A DNA stretch of 64,000 nt from Lotus japonicus. Lineage: Eukaryota > Streptophyta > Magnoliopsida > Fabales > Fabaceae. The stretch is taken from the NCBI RefSeq assembly GCF_012489685.1, contig NC_080046.1, positions 25,612,223 to 25,676,222 of the forward strand. Reading direction: 5' to 3'. Shown in pieces: positions 1 through 12,184 of this stretch. Within the stretch, counting starts at the first letter, position 1. Each line of letters begins with the position of its first letter. Under the pieces are notes generated by a model. The model was not told where the DNA came from. It did not search any database and saw nothing but the letters and a program-made list of their open reading frames with translations. The position numbers and the translations under genes are program-made.

Positions 1-1208
1 GTCGGAGACGTTGTTTGACTAATCATTTTGCATACATGCAACATTAATGAGGTATTAACACAGGACGTACTCTGGACCTCGTCGGTTTCCAAAATGGTCA
101 TAAGACCCGGAATGCCGTGAAAGAGCGTTTGTAGACGTCTCTTGTAGCAGACCGAAATGGCAATCCTACGGGTTTACTGCTGATCTGACTACCCTGTGGG
201 AGTAAGAGACATCACGGGCCGAAATGGCACCACCGTGGCTGGTGAAGGGCTGATCCGATGATGCCCATCCGTTCCGGATTGCATATTGGTTGACTGGGTT
301 AACCTGCATACATATCACGCAGCATGCATACTGACTTAGTTGATGAGTGTGGTTGCTATTTGATAAACTTACTTGGAACATGCTAATTGTTATTATTGTC
401 GTTATGATTTTGTGGAACATGCAACCCTAGGATGTTATCCCTAGTTATAAGCCTAAGTGGCTAATCTTTTAATGGTATCTATTGGTGGTATTATTTATAT
501 AATTCTTTGGAGTTGACCCTCGCGTCTTTGTGTGTGCTTTGGCGGACAAACGCCCTTTGTCAGATGTCTTTGGCGGGCTGGTTCATGACGGTTCACCCTT
601 CGGGGGAGACTAGAGTGGAGAAGCTGGAACAGGAGCGCATCACGGTAGCGAGAGGAGGACGGATGGTGTACATAGACTAGGTTGTTCTGGATTCAGATTC
701 GGGCGACGATCATGCGAGCATGTAGGTTTTAGTGCTGGTGTGAGCTCCTCGAGATGGGATTAGTGTAGGAGTAGAGTCTTAGCTCTGAACATCATTTGTT
801 TTCTTTGGGGACAGGGTAGTTTCCCACCTATAGCTTTTTGTGTGGTTCTTTACGAGGATCACAGAGAGTTGGTTGGACTTAGGAAGTCTTGTTTCAGGCC
901 GATGGGCCAGCTTATTTTCATTTTGAGGGATAGGGTTGCGGACACTTAACCTTTTCTTTTGGTTTGTACTTTTGGCTACGGGCGCTACTCTTCTATTACC
1001 CGTCACTGGAGGTTCACTCGTGACGAGGTTGCTACTTACAGCGGGGACTGTTTATATATTGTATATTAGTTCTATTGCTTTTCGCTTTTGGGTTTTATTT
1101 AATTCAGTCTTGTCTTAGTTATTATCGAAAAAAAAAATATTTCACGTTTTTCCGCATTAAGTTTACTTTTGGTTACTAAAGTGACGCCACCGAAATCGGG
1201 GTGTTACA
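1..1208 (+). mobile_element. Family A Tekay-like LTR, 3' part
   Basis: This is the 3' third of a long Ty3/gypsy LTR, cut by the window edge. It ends in GAAATCGGGGTGTTACA like the other family A LTRs and aligns with 34660-36187. The next base starts a gag fragment in the opposite orientation, so this is most likely the 3' LTR of a plus-strand element inserted into the gag of a reverse-strand element. The partner LTR and target duplication lie outside the window. Confidence 0.85.
564..680 (+). pseudogene. 38-residue deletion form of the LTR-encoded protein
   Basis: The frame opens at the ATG right after the acceptor-like CAG, as in the full-length LTR proteins at 35226 and 44227. The first 15 residues match (Trp-Phe ... 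Val-His-Pro-Ser-Gly), then the central 95 or so residues are missing and the frame rejoins at Glu-Arg-Ile. A TAG replaces the TTG codon just before the acidic tail. The same deletion and stop occur at 2010-2126 and 7038-7154, so this is an inherited subfamily form and not private decay. It is probably non-functional, but the joined frame is still open. Confidence 0.7.
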
Positions 1209-1476
1209 GTCACAGCTTGGGCCATAGTGGCCATCATCTCAGCTAACTGGTTAGTATTCACCATGTTCTGTTAAGTTAAACAAACAGTTAGTACTCATCA
1301 TAAGATAGCATCTAGTATAACTATACAATATGATTAAGCAATAACTTCAATCAATTCTAAGCGAAAAATCGCTTGCAGACAATCAATTTTCACTCTTTGC
1401 AGAGTCACACAACCTAGCACAGAAGACCTATTCCCCAACAACTCCCGAAAGACTCGACCGTGCTCTGATACACAAA
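1209..1476 (-). mobile_element. Leader, primer site and gag start of a reverse Tekay-like element
   Basis: Reading on the minus strand from 1476 there is a primer binding site matching the initiator-Met tRNA 3' end (1462-1472, one base shorter than in the intact element), about 200 bases of untranslated leader, then a gag start codon at 1264. Only about 18 gag codons remain (Met-Val-Asn-Thr-Asn-Gln-Leu-Ala-Glu), matching the start of the gag at 22608. The rest is separated by the plus-strand LTR ending at 1208. It belongs with the LTR at 1477-5422. Confidence 0.85.
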
Positions 1477-2009
1477 TGTAACACCCCGATTTCGGTGGCG
1501 TCACTTTAGTAACCAAAAATAAACTTAATGCGGAAAAACGTGTATATATTTTTTTTTCCGATAATAATATAAACAAGACTGAAATAAATAAGATGCAAGT
1601 GCGAAAGACAACAGAACTAATATACAATATATAATACAGCCCCCGCCGTAAGTACCCAACCTCGTCACGAGTAACCTCCAGTGACGGAAAGTAAAAGAGA
1701 GTAACGCCCGTAGGCGATATGTACAAACTGAAGTAAAGGTTAAGTGTTCGCAACACTAACCTCAAAAATGAGAATAAGTTGGCCCATCGGCCTAAAACAA
1801 GACCTCCTACATCCAACCAACTCTCTGTGATTCCTGTAAAGAAACCACACAAAAAGCTATAGGTGGGAAACTACCCTGTCCCCAAAGAAAACAATGACGG
1901 TTAGAGCTAAGACTCTACTCCTACACTAATCCCATCTCGAGGAGCTCACACCAGCACTAAAACCTACATGCTAGCATGATCGTCGTCCGAATTCGAAATC
2001 CAGAACAAC

Positions 2010-2126
2010 CTAGTCTATGTATACCATCCGTCCTCCTCTCGCAACCGCGATGCGCTCCTGTTCCAGCATCTCAACCCTAGATCCCCCCGAAGGGTGAACC
2101 GTCGTGAACCAGCCTGCCAAAGACAT
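2010..2126 (-). pseudogene. 38-residue deletion form of the LTR-encoded protein
   Basis: This has the same length, internal deletion and terminal TAG as 564-680. The N-terminal block (Met-Ser-Leu-Ala-Gly-Trp-Phe) follows an acceptor-like CAG, and the joined part ends at Val-Tyr-Ile-Asp. The acidic Asp/Ser-rich tail downstream is still readable as sequence but lies past the stop. Confidence 0.65.
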
Positions 2127-2814
2127 CTGACAAAGGCGTTGTCCGCCAAAACACACACAGAAGATGCGAGGGTCAACTCCAAAGAATTATGTAAATAATA
2201 AACCCAATAGATACAGATAAGAGATAGCCACTTAGGCTTATAGCTAGGGATAACATCCTAGGGTTGTATATTCCACAAAGAACATAACGACAATAATAAC
2301 AATTAACATGTTCCAAATAGGATTAACAAGTAGCAATCACACTCAGCAACTAAGTCAGTATGCATGTTGCATGAAATGATGTGACGGTTAACCCAGTTAA
2401 CCAAATGCATTCTGGAACGGATGGACATCAACGGATCAATCCTAGCACCAGCAACGGTGGGACCATTTCTGCCCGCGTGCCTCTTACTCCAACAACAACG
2501 GTAGTCAGATCAGCCGTAACCTGTAGGTCTGCCATTTCGGTCTGCTACAAGAGTCGTCTACAAACGCTCTTACACGGCATTCCGGGTCTTATGACCATTT
2601 TGGAAACCGACGAGGTCCGGTATCACGCCGTGTATTAACCTCAAAATGAGTGCATGAATGCAAAGTGATTAGCCAAACAACGTCTCCGACCTCACTCGAC
2701 ACATCGCCACGTGTTCTAGCTAAATTAATGTCTCTAAAAGCTTACCCTAAGGTAACAGTCGATTTTGCGACAAAATACAATAATCATAAAACGAGTGCAA
2801 ACACTCACGATGAC

Positions 2815-3115
2815 TCTTCGGGTCATCAATGCTCTCACGAAGTCTCACGCTTCAGTGGAGTCTCGCACATTCACAAAGTCTCACGCTTCAGTGAAATTTT
2901 ATGCTTTCACGGGGTCTCACGCCCCAGTGAATTTACACACTTGCACGAAGTCTCACACTTCAGTGAAGTTTCACGCATTCACAAGATCTCACGCCTCAGT
3001 GAAGCTTCATGTTGTTCACGAGGTCTCACGCCTCAGTGAAGATCCATGCTTTCCACGAGGTCTCACGCCTCAGTGAAGAATCACGCATTCACAAGGTCTC
3101 ACGCCTCAGTATAGC
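2815..3115. repeat. 36-bp tandem hairpin array in family A LTR
   Basis: About eight units of about 36 bp, each able to fold as a short stem: CAC plus a four-base block, a loop TCTCACG, the complementary four-base block, then GTG. The four-base block differs between units (GAAG with CTTC, GAGG with CCTC, GGGG with CCCC) while pairing is mostly retained. Because 36 is a multiple of three, the array gives repetitive 12-residue pseudo-peptides in two frames; I do not treat these as genes. Confidence 0.85.
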
Positions 3116-3827
3116 TTCTCGGCTCATCCCTGGGATGGCTAAACAAACTGCTCCCAGAGCACAAGAGTATCAACATACTCAAAACCTCTTAACATTCTCA
3201 ACACTTGGGATCCGACGACACTTCTCGCTTTCCAAAACTAAGATTTGCCTCCTAAGCTTCCTTTCGAGTGTATTATCATTATTTGAAGTTTTTGAGATTG
3301 TTTAATGTCTTATGAGTTTTCTTAACAAAATAATATCCTTTTAGTCTTATCGCAAATCTTATAAGTTCTCGGGATCTCCTGATCCCCAAATGACTCCAGA
3401 GAATGTCTCGATCCATGAAACACCATAACAAGGCCCGAATCTCATTCGTCCTATCAAACTTTCTCAAAACTCTCAAAATAAAATCGGCATGACCTGCCCG
3501 CTATTCTCACTACTCAGAAACACAGATATCAGCGAAAGACATAATTAAATCATCACAGTCCACAAACATGTCATATATCAATACACCTCAGAATAAACAC
3601 GTAGCACTTAGCATATAAAGCATGCACCACACATCCTAGATTACCCACATAGCACATAGCATGTAAGTCAATCTCAAAAACAGTCAGTAGATGAATCATC
3701 TACATTGTCAGCCGAAGCCTCAGAAAACATTTTTCCCAATCAAACACAAACAAGTGCATAAACAATAAATCAATGTCGAAAGCATCGACCCTAAGCATTA
3801 ACTAGAGATTCAGTGAGTATCCCTCAC

Positions 3828-3905
3828 CTGCAGATTCTCCAGGTTGGTCCTCTAGCTCTTCCTCACAAGCAAAGCCTTGCTCTTCAGGAAATTCCTCAAA
3901 AGCAC
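3828..3905 (-). other. 78-nt exon-like block inside LTR
   Basis: It is flanked on the minus strand by an acceptor-like CTCAAAAG and a donor CAG|GTGAGG. It is exactly 78 nt, enters and leaves in the same codon phase, and has 25 whole open codons giving Ala-Phe-Glu-Glu-Phe-Pro-Glu-Glu-Gln-Gly-Phe-Ala-Cys and an acidic end. Equivalent blocks of identical length occur at 8792, 13122, 16572, 25136, 33659, 38385, 54945 and 62674. Splicing is inferred. Confidence 0.6.
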
Positions 3906-4709
3906 CTTTTGAGCAAAACCACAAAAATCAATCAAAATCTATCGAAAACTAAGCTATCAATACTCACTAAGGTTAAACGAAGTAATACATACTCCGGGGT
4001 ACGATAATCTAGCGCGAAAGGACAAGTTTTCGAAAAAGGAATTTTCCTCCTCCCCCCTTAGAGTGCTCGGCCACTATAGGTAATTGTGGGGTTCGATTTT
4101 TCTTCGATCAAACTTGGTTTCTATGCTATCATTAGCCGTAACTAAAGGTATTCTAAACTCGGAAAAATTATCGGATCAAAAACTGTCGCAGGGGTATTTT
4201 GGTCACTATTTTTAACTTAGAATTTCAAAACTGAAATCCCAAAAAGCAAATTGGATGGGGACGTCACCAACGACGTTTATGACAACTAATCCTACTAGCA
4301 CTAAGCTAAGGCGATAGTTTTCAGCCCAAAGGACGAAGCTTTACCCCAAAATGGGTATTTTCACCAGAATTGAAACTCGACGGTAGTTTTTCGAGAGTCG
4401 GCGCAGTATTTTTAGCTAGACATACTCAGAAGAATGTAGGGAAGATGTTTAGAATCAAAAATGAAGTATTCAGGATAGTTTTGCAAAAACCTCAAAACTA
4501 TGAGCACAGAAAGACATAGAGAAAAGCTATGGAAAAAGCGATCAGAGGTAAGGATTAGTGACTATACCTCGAAACCTTGAAGTAGCAACTAACGGATCAA
4601 CGATCAAGCAAGAAATGAACAAAAGCTCTTCTTCCTTCCTCCTTGGTGAAGCTCGCGGGTTTTGGGAGAGAAAATGGTGGAAATTTGTGATATTTTCTCA
4701 TTTCTTGGC

Positions 4710-4717
4710 TATATATA
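4710..4717 (-). promoter_or_regulatory. TATA box of family A LTR
   Basis: TATATATA read on the minus strand, about 710 bp from the LTR start, in a stretch kept in all A and B LTRs with this region. It places the likely transcript start some 30 bp downstream, leaving more than 3 kb of LTR between transcript start and primer site. Confidence 0.6.
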
Positions 4718-5422
4718 GAGGTTGGAAAAACGCGGTAAAATGAAAGTTTCGAGAATCTGATTTTTCCGGCTTCATTCTCCGTGAATTCTAAGATAGGTTT
4801 TGGCGAAAGAATTCCAAAACTAAAATGAGGTTCCCTTGTATTTTTGGCGACTAATGCAAAGTCGGTGTAAAACTATTTTACCCGATAAGTTACTTTTTGC
4901 ATCGAATGTCGGAATAGAAAACTTCCTTCTGAAGAAAGATTGAGATCATCAAGAGAAATGGGTGTACGCGTGTAGAATCTTCATTTGAAGCTCCGAATAG
5001 AAAAAGTCTTCATTGTCGGTTGATTTTAGGGTTTTGAACTACCAGGGTTTTGGTTTCGGCAATCTTCCGATGATTGGAATCGGACGTTCGTAGATCCTAG
5101 GGTTTCGCCTCGAAACGATTGTTATATATGGAATAAGAGAAGTTCTAACATTTCTCTGAAGATTTTTGGAATAAATTCCTACAGTGTTCCAAGGGTGGAA
5201 CATAGTCTTTTCCTAAGGTTCTTGTCCTAGGTTTAAGCGAATCGATCCTGCTATACCTTTTATCGATTCGGATACAATCCTTAGACTTTTCCTGAACTTT
5301 CTCCTTCATAAATTTATTTCATTAAGTAAACTCGTGTTCAGGTTTCCCTTCACAATACATCAACCCTAATCGTGAATAAGATTTTATTCACTTAGCATAA
5401 GCTTAAAAACTTGGGTCTTACA

Positions 5423-6345
5423 TAACCCAACAGGGAAATCAGGAAAAACGGACAGTTTTACAAAAAGCTCAAAACTTTGAGCACAGAAACGACTAAAGAA
5501 ACGCAGTAGAAACAGTGATCAGAGGTAAGAATCAAGCTAGTTACCTCGGTACCTCGAAGTAGGAACGAACTGCGCGAAGATCGGTCGAGTTTTGGCGAAA
5601 AAATCTTCTCCCTCTCTCCCCTTGAAACTCGCGGCCTTGGATGGAAAGAAAATGAGATATTTTTAAATTTTCGAGCTATTTATAGGCAGGTGAAATCGCG
5701 GGAAAATGAAAATTTCGCGATTCCGATTTTTGCATCACGTTCACCGATGAATTCTAAGAGAGATTCTGGCGACAGAATTCCAGAACTCAAAACAAATCTC
5801 TGCCATTTGGGAAAAACGATATCTAAAATCCCAAAAGCGGTGTAAGTTAATCTGTCCCGAAAAACTACTCTTTGTTGTGATGGTCAGACGACAAAACTTC
5901 CTTCTGAAGAAAGATTGGAAATGTCGAAACAAATCTGGCTGCGCGGACGGAAACTTCGTTAGAAGTCCCGAATAGAAAAAGTCTTCATCCAGCGCTTGAA
6001 TTTAGGGTTTCGAAGCAAAGAAATTAGCGTCGTCGGACTTCCGAAAAGTGAATACTATCGTGCGTACAGTCCAGGGTTCCGAAATGAAACTCTGGTCGAA
6101 GGAAAAATAAAGAGAATCTTTAAATTTTCCAAGGATTCGAAATCTCACTTAATACGTTGCTCTCGCCATAAGGCAGGTGTGCAGACGACTCGCATTAACT
6201 CCTAAAACGACTACGCAACATTCCTCAAGCAATTCCTGAACTTTCTTCTTCATTAATCTTTCTCAAACATCAAAATCCTGTCACGCTTACACTGATTCTA
6301 CGCGTGAGTCGGAAATTAACTTGTTCTGCAAATCCAAGTCTTACG
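5423..6345 (-). mobile_element. Family B LTR fragment, reverse (start of a 5' LTR)
   Basis: This is the first 920 bp or so of a family B LTR on the minus strand, aligning with 53443-54386. The right end reads AAGTCTTACG, a diverged form of the usual AGGTCTTACA terminus. It has a TATA-like TATTTATA (5677-5684) and a donor-like CGAG|GTAAC near 5545. The left side is interrupted by the family A element at 5422. Because the LTR start abuts an interior piece of another B-type LTR at 6346, this element appears to have inserted into that LTR. Confidence 0.75.
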
Positions 6346-6508
6346 AAAACCCTTTTGCGCACATATTGAAACTTTATTGTCGAAAAGCCACAATCCGACT
6401 TAGTGCCTTTAGGATTAGTTGTTACAAATTCCGTTGTGAACATCCCCATCAAATTTGTTTTCCAAATTTTTAACTTTGAGTTTTTGAGCTTTAATTTTGG
6501 ACCAAAAT
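6346..6508 (+). mobile_element. B/D-type LTR fragment, segment 1 of the split host LTR
   Basis: This segment aligns in plus orientation with about 54490-54645 of the family B LTR, at lower similarity than other B copies. It continues at 12822 beyond the solo LTR; the direct repeats AAAAT at 6504-6508 and 12817-12821 mark the insertion. Confidence 0.8.
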
Positions 6509-7037
6509 TCTAACACCCCGATTTCGGTGGCGTCACTTTAGTAACAAAAATAAACTTAATGCGGAAAAACGTGAATATTTTTTTTTCCGATAATAACTAA
6601 GACAAGACTGAATTAAATAAAACCCAAAAGCGAAAAGCAATAAAACTAATATACAATATATATAACAGCCCCCGCTGTAAGTAGTAACCTCGTCACGAGT
6701 GAACCTCCAGTGACGGGTAAGAAAGTGTAACGCCCGTAGGCAATATATACAAACCAAATATAAAGGTAAGTGTCCGCAACACTATTCCTCAAAACTGAGA
6801 ATCAGCTGACCCAATGGCCTGAAAATAAGACCTCCTAAGTCCAACCAACTCTCTGTGATTCCCGTAAGGAAACCACACAAAAAGCTATAGGTGGGAAACT
6901 ATCCTGTCCCAAAGAAAACAAATGATGTTCAGAGCTAAGACTCTACTCCTACACTAATCCCATCTCGAGGAGCTCAAACTAACACTCAATCCTACATGCT
7001 AGCATGATCGTCGTCCGAATTCGAAATCCAGAACGAC

Positions 7038-7154
7038 CTAGTCTACATACACCATCCGTCCTCCTCTCGCAACCGCGATACGCTCCAGTTCCCGCATCTC
7101 AACCCTAGTTCCTCCCGAAGGATGAACCATCATGAATCAGCCCGCCGAAGACAT
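7038..7154 (-). pseudogene. 38-residue deletion form of the LTR-encoded protein
   Basis: It is the same 117-nt frame as at 564-680 and 2010-2126, with the same central deletion joining the first 20 or so residues to Glu-Arg-Ile-Ala-Val-Ala-Arg and the same TAG before the acidic tail. Three independently inserted LTRs share it, so the deletion predates their spread. Confidence 0.6.
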
Positions 7155-7460
7155 CTGACAAAGGGCGTTTGTTCGCCAAAGCACACACAGAAGACGCGAG
7201 GGTCAACTCCAAAGAATTATATAAATAATACCACCAATAGATACCGATAAAAGATTAGCCACTTAGGCTTATAACTAGGGATAACATCCTAGGGTTGCAT
7301 TATTCCACAAAGAATATAACGACTGTAAATCACAGTTAACATGCATCAAGTAGAACTAACAAGTATCAAACACACTCATCAACTAAGTCAGAATGCATGT
7401 TGCATGAGATGATATGGCGGTTAACCCAGTTAACCAAATGCATTCCGGAAACGGATGGAC

Positions 7461-7690
7461 ATCAAACGGATCAATCCTAGCACAAGCAACGGTGGGACCA
7501 TTCTGCCCGCGTGCCTCTTACACCAAACATAGGTATGGACATCAACCGAGTCAATCCTAGCACCAGCAACGGTGGGACCATTCTGCTCGCGTGCCTCTGG
7601 GATGGACATCAACCGGATCAATCCTAGCACCAGCAACGGTGGGACCATTCTGCCCGCGTGTCTCTTACACCAAACCAAGGTAGCCAGATC
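7461..7690. repeat. Local triplication of about 70 bp in LTR
   Basis: Three tandem copies of a segment beginning GGACATCAA and containing GCAACGGTGGGACCATTC and CGCGTGCCTC. Other family A LTRs have this segment once (for example 2430-2500). It appears private to this LTR. Confidence 0.8.
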
Positions 7691-8791
7691 AGCCATAACC
7701 CGTAGGTCTGCCATTTCGGTCTGCTACTAAGAGTCACCTAGCAGTGCTCTTACGCGGAAATCCTGGTCTTATAACCAATTTTGGAATCCGCCGTGGTCCG
7801 GTATCTAGCCGTGTTTAAACCACTTAATGAGTGTATGCAATGCAGTGATTAGCCAAACAACGTCTCCGACCTCACTCGACACGTCGCCACGTGTTCTAGC
7901 TAAATTAATGTCTCTAAAAGCTTACCCTAAGGTAAAGTCGATTCTGCGACAAAAGGCACTTCTTCACATCAACATAGTAACTCATGATGATCTCCAAATC
8001 ATCCGACTCATCTCAATCCGATGGTCACAACTGCTCAACGAGCATAGAGTATTACACTCTCGGAAACTAACGGTTTCCCGGACTTATCCCCAAGATAGCC
8101 CAACAACGCATAGCTACTCCAACAGCACAGGAGCATCAACATACTCAACACTTCTCAGCTTCCTCAACGATTGGATCCGACGACACTTCTCGTTATCCAA
8201 AGACTAAGATTTGCATCCGAAGCTTCCTTTCGAGTTTATTATCATTAATTGAAGATTTAGAGGTTGTTTAATGTCTTATGAGTTTTCTTTTCAAAATAAT
8301 ATCCTTTTTAGTCTTATCGCAAATCCTATAAGTTCTCGGGATCTCCTAAACCCCCAAATGATACCAGAGAATGTCTCGATCCATGAAACACCACCACAAG
8401 GTCCGAATCTCATTCGTCCTATCAAACTTGCTCAAAACTCTCAAATAAAAATCGGTATGACCTGCCCGCTATGCTCACCATTCAGAATCTCAGTTCCTAG
8501 TGCAAAGCATATTTAAATCATCACAATCGACAACATGTCATATATCAATAAATCTCATCAATAACACTTAGCACTTAGCATATAAAGCATGCACTACACA
8601 TCCTAGGTTACCCACATAGCACCTAGCATGTAAGTCAATCTCAAAAACATTCAGTAGATGAATCATCTACATTGTCAGCCGAAGCCTCGGAAAACATTTT
8701 CCAATCACACACAATCCAGTGCATAAACAGTAAACAATGTCGAAAACATCGACCCTAAGCATTAACTAGAGATTCAGTGAGAAGCCCTCAC

Positions 8792-8869
8792 CTGTAGATT
8801 CTCCAGGGTGAACTTCAAACTCTTCCTCACAAGCAAATTGTTGCTCCTCAGGAAAATCCTCAAAAGCAC
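8792..8869 (-). other. 78-nt exon-like block inside LTR
   Basis: Minus strand, between an acceptor-like GTAAAG and a donor ACAG|GTGAGG. The 25 open codons give Ala-Phe-Glu-Asp-Phe-Pro-Glu-Glu-Gln-Gln-Phe-Ala-Cys then an acidic stretch. Compared with 3828-3905, many differences fall at third codon positions. Confidence 0.6.
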
Positions 8870-9683
8870 CTTTACAATAAAACCACAGAATACTATCAGA
8901 ATCTATCGGAAACTAAGCTATCGATGCTCACTAAGGTTACCCGAAGTAGTACATACTCCGAGGTATGATAAACTAGCGCGAAAAGACAAGTTTTCGGAAA
9001 AGGAAATTTCCTCTTCCCCCCTTAATAGGTTCGGCCACTTTAGGTAATTAGGGGACTCGATTTTTCTTCGATCAAACTTGGTTTCTATGCTTTCATTAGC
9101 CGTAACTAAGGGTATTCTGAACTCGGAAAAATTATCGGATCAAAAACTGTCGCAGGGGTATTTTGGTCAGGATTTTTAACTTAGGATTTTCAAAACTGAA
9201 ATCCCAAAAACCAAATTTGACAGGGATGTCACCGACGACGTTTATGACAACTAATCCTACTAGCACTAAGCTAAGGCGATAGTTTTTAGCCTAAAGGTTG
9301 AAGCTTTACTCCAAAAACTCCAAAAATGGGTATTTAAGGCTAAAATTGATTCCGGCGGAATTCCGGCGACATAACGGAAAATCTAACCCGGCAGAAGTGA
9401 TCTTGGGCACATAAGGAAGAGGTTTAGAATCAGAAATGAAATATTCAGGATAGTTTTGCAAAAACCTCAAAACTATCAGCTTAGAAAAGTCTACAGAAAA
9501 GCTATGGAAAAAGCGATCGGAGTTAAGGATTAGCGACTATACCTCGAAACCTTGAAGCAGCAACTGATTGATCGACGATCAAGCAAGGATTGAACAAAAT
9601 CTTCTCTTCCTCCTCTCCTCTCAAACTCGCGGCTTTGTGGGTAGAAAATGGTGGAAATTTTGTGTTTTTCTTCCTTTCTTGGC

Positions 9684-9691
9684 TATATATA
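9684..9691 (-). promoter_or_regulatory. TATA box of solo family A LTR
   Basis: TATATATA in the same context as at 4710, followed on the minus strand by a G/A-rich leader and a donor-like TTTCGAG|GTATAG near 9540. Confidence 0.55.
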
Positions 9692-11849
9692 GAGGTTGGC
9701 AAAACGCGGTAAAATGAAAGTTTCGCGAATCTGATTTTTCCGGCGTCATTCTCCGTGAATTCTAAGATATGTTTTGGCAAAGGAAATCCAAAACTATAAA
9801 GGGATCTCCTTGTATTTTTGGCAACTAATGCATAGTCGGTGTAAAACTATTTTACCCGATAAGTTGCTTTTTGCATCGGATGTCGGAATAGAAAACTTCC
9901 TTCTGAAGAAAGATTAAAATCATCAAGAGAAATGGGTGTACGGGTGTAGAATCTTCATTTGAAGCTCCAAATAGAAAAAGTCTTCATTGTCGGTTGATTA
10001 TAGGGTTTTGAAATACCAAGGATTCGGTTTCGGCAAACTTCCGATGATTGGAATCGGACGTTCGTAGATCCTAGAGTTTCGCCTCTAAACGATTGTGATA
10101 TATGGAAAAAGAGAGGTTCTAACATTTCTCTGAAGATTTTTGGAATTAACTTCCGTCGTGCCTAAAAGTGAAAACCAGCTATATACTAGGGTTTCTGACC
10201 TAGGTTTAAGCGTATATTGTAAGGCCCTAAGTTCAATTTGGAACAATTTTATGCAAGTTTGAATAAAATTGAAGTTTTAGCTAATGTTTGATAACTGGCA
10301 GATTAGAACTGTCAACTTGTGTGAATTTATAGAGGGTCTTAACGACTTCATTTGGGAAAACTTCCTTCATGAGAGTTGTAGACCTTCAAGTCTAGAAAAT
10401 TCTCCAAGTGGTTTCGTGTCGATCCGATATCTGTAGCTCCAGATATCCCCGTTTTAGTGAACGTAGTTCCGGCTGTACAGTGCCAGCGGGATTATTACAT
10501 TGTTTTTCTTCTAAGTCCGAATTTAATTATGAATTTACCTTTGAGGGCTTAGGTTTTAGTAAGTTTCAGGTCTGATTAGGTAATTAGACTGGTGGGTTAA
10601 GGTTGGACTTGGGTCGGGCTTGTGGAAAAACAAAACCCTAGCCCACTTGTGGGTTGCATGTGATTTTAGCCAAGGGGGGAAACCCTATTCTTCCACAATC
10701 AGAAAACAGAGATACACTACAGCACCTTCACGTGAAAAACAAAGAGAGAACGTGTGAGAGAAGAGAAGGGAGCCGCCGCCCAAGCCACCACCATTGTCGC
10801 CGGTCACGCGCGCGAGCAAGGGAGAGAGCGCGAATAGAGAGAGTTTCGCGAAGGAGAAGGAAGGTGAAGGAGACTTGGACAGCAAGAGATTGTTCTTCCA
10901 AACTTCATTCTCTTCTCTTTTCAGATCAAGAATCAAGGTAAGGGCTGGTCCTAGGACTTGGGTAGTTTATTAGGGACTTGTTGCTATGTTTGTTTGTGAA
11001 GAATCTTGATTGTTGAGGGTTTGCATGAGGGTTTGGGTTGAAGGTTTGCTTGCTGTACTATTATCATATGAGACCTATGTGATTTGATTTTATTGCTGGA
11101 ACATAGCTTAAAGCCTTGGGCTGAGATGGTTTATAGCTTAAACTAGAGGTGGAAGTTTCGCTGCCAGTTTCCTGTACTGGACAGCGGACTTCAGAGCCCC
11201 TTTTTACCTGTTTAAGGTCATCAAATGAAAAAGTGATTAAAATGAAAGTTGTAGATTTTCGAAATATCTTTCCAGACATATAAAAATCATAATTTTTGGT
11301 TTAGTAATGTGATCTGGGGGTCGTGTTTAGTAACTGTCACACCTGCTTTTTTTCCTGTTCCGGACAGTTAGCTTTAAGGCCTAATATCACCTAATTCTGG
11401 GACTCAAATGAACAAGTGAGTAACTAGAGACTTGTAGATATTTAAAATAGCTTTCTAGAAAGGTATCATACGTGATTTTTGGTTGAAAGATGCATTCTGT
11501 GGCTCTATTTTTGTGAAAGTTGTTTCTGCTGTCAATATGTTGAAGTTGCGATGATATATTATGCATGAGTGAATGTTCTTGCGTTCCTTTACGTGGATTA
11601 TATTTATTTTCTGAGTTAATGGTTCAAGGGTCGCTCACCTAGCCGTAATTCCCTTGTAACCCGTGAATGTTGTGTTGTGAAGGTTGTTGTATAAAGAGTA
11701 TGATAAGACTCTAGGATTGATTTTAGAGACTTAACAAAGAGAACAGTGTAATAAACTCGCTTGCAAGTAAATGTGAATAATTGGACATAGGTCTGGTGAG
11801 GACTATGGACCATGAGAACGATGGTACCTTGCACGCGAGGGTGTTTTGT

Positions 11850-11975
11850 GGGTTGTACGGTGAGTCCCCACGTGATTGGCTGACTGCGGTCGCCTTGTGA
11901 TTCTGTGGACGGACGGTGAGTCTGGCGGACGGTGAGTCCCCCCACATGATTGAGGGTTGTACGGTGAGTCCCCTC
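11850..11975. repeat. GGTGAGTC repeat array in family C LTR
   Basis: Four imperfect copies of a unit containing ACGGTGAGTC, two of them preceded by GGAC or GCGGAC so that GGAC can pair with GTCC around a short loop. It lies just upstream of the LTR's small ORF, as hairpin arrays do in families A and B. Confidence 0.7.
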
Positions 11976-12184
11976 CGAGATTTGTTCATCTGCGGATGAT
12001 CGTGATTATGGCCATGGAAGTTTTGGTGGGTTGTGTGAAGTGAGATTCCGTTAGTAACTGACTCTTTCCCATAAAAGACATATAATGTACTTATATTATA
12101 TATGTTGTTGTTGATTTTGTCATTATCATTCTTTTGTTGGACCTGACCCTGCTTGTTTGCTATGTGTTTGTTTGGGGGGGGTAG

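Larger units (their letters stand above)
1477..5422 (-). mobile_element. Family A LTR, reverse (5' LTR)
   Basis: A complete LTR of 3946 bp with TG...CA ends, reading TGTAACACCCC on the left and GGGTCTTACA on the right. The adjacent primer site marks it as a 5' LTR. It holds a TATA box, a 78-nt exon-like block, a 36-bp hairpin array and the 38-residue deletion form of the LTR protein. To its right the sequence becomes a reverse family B LTR, so the element inserted there; bases 5423-5427 (TAACC) should be one copy of the target duplication. Confidence 0.9.

Noticed and set aside
2650..3305. Repetitive 12-residue peptides (Ser-His-x-Val-Ser-Arg) in overlapping frames
   Set aside because: They are translations of the 36-bp hairpin array in more than one frame; no frame is favoured and the LTR reads the other way.
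10654..10941. 95-residue basic frame in the family C LTR
   Set aside because: It is a low-complexity A/G-rich leader before a splice donor; both strands give frames and none resembles a protein.
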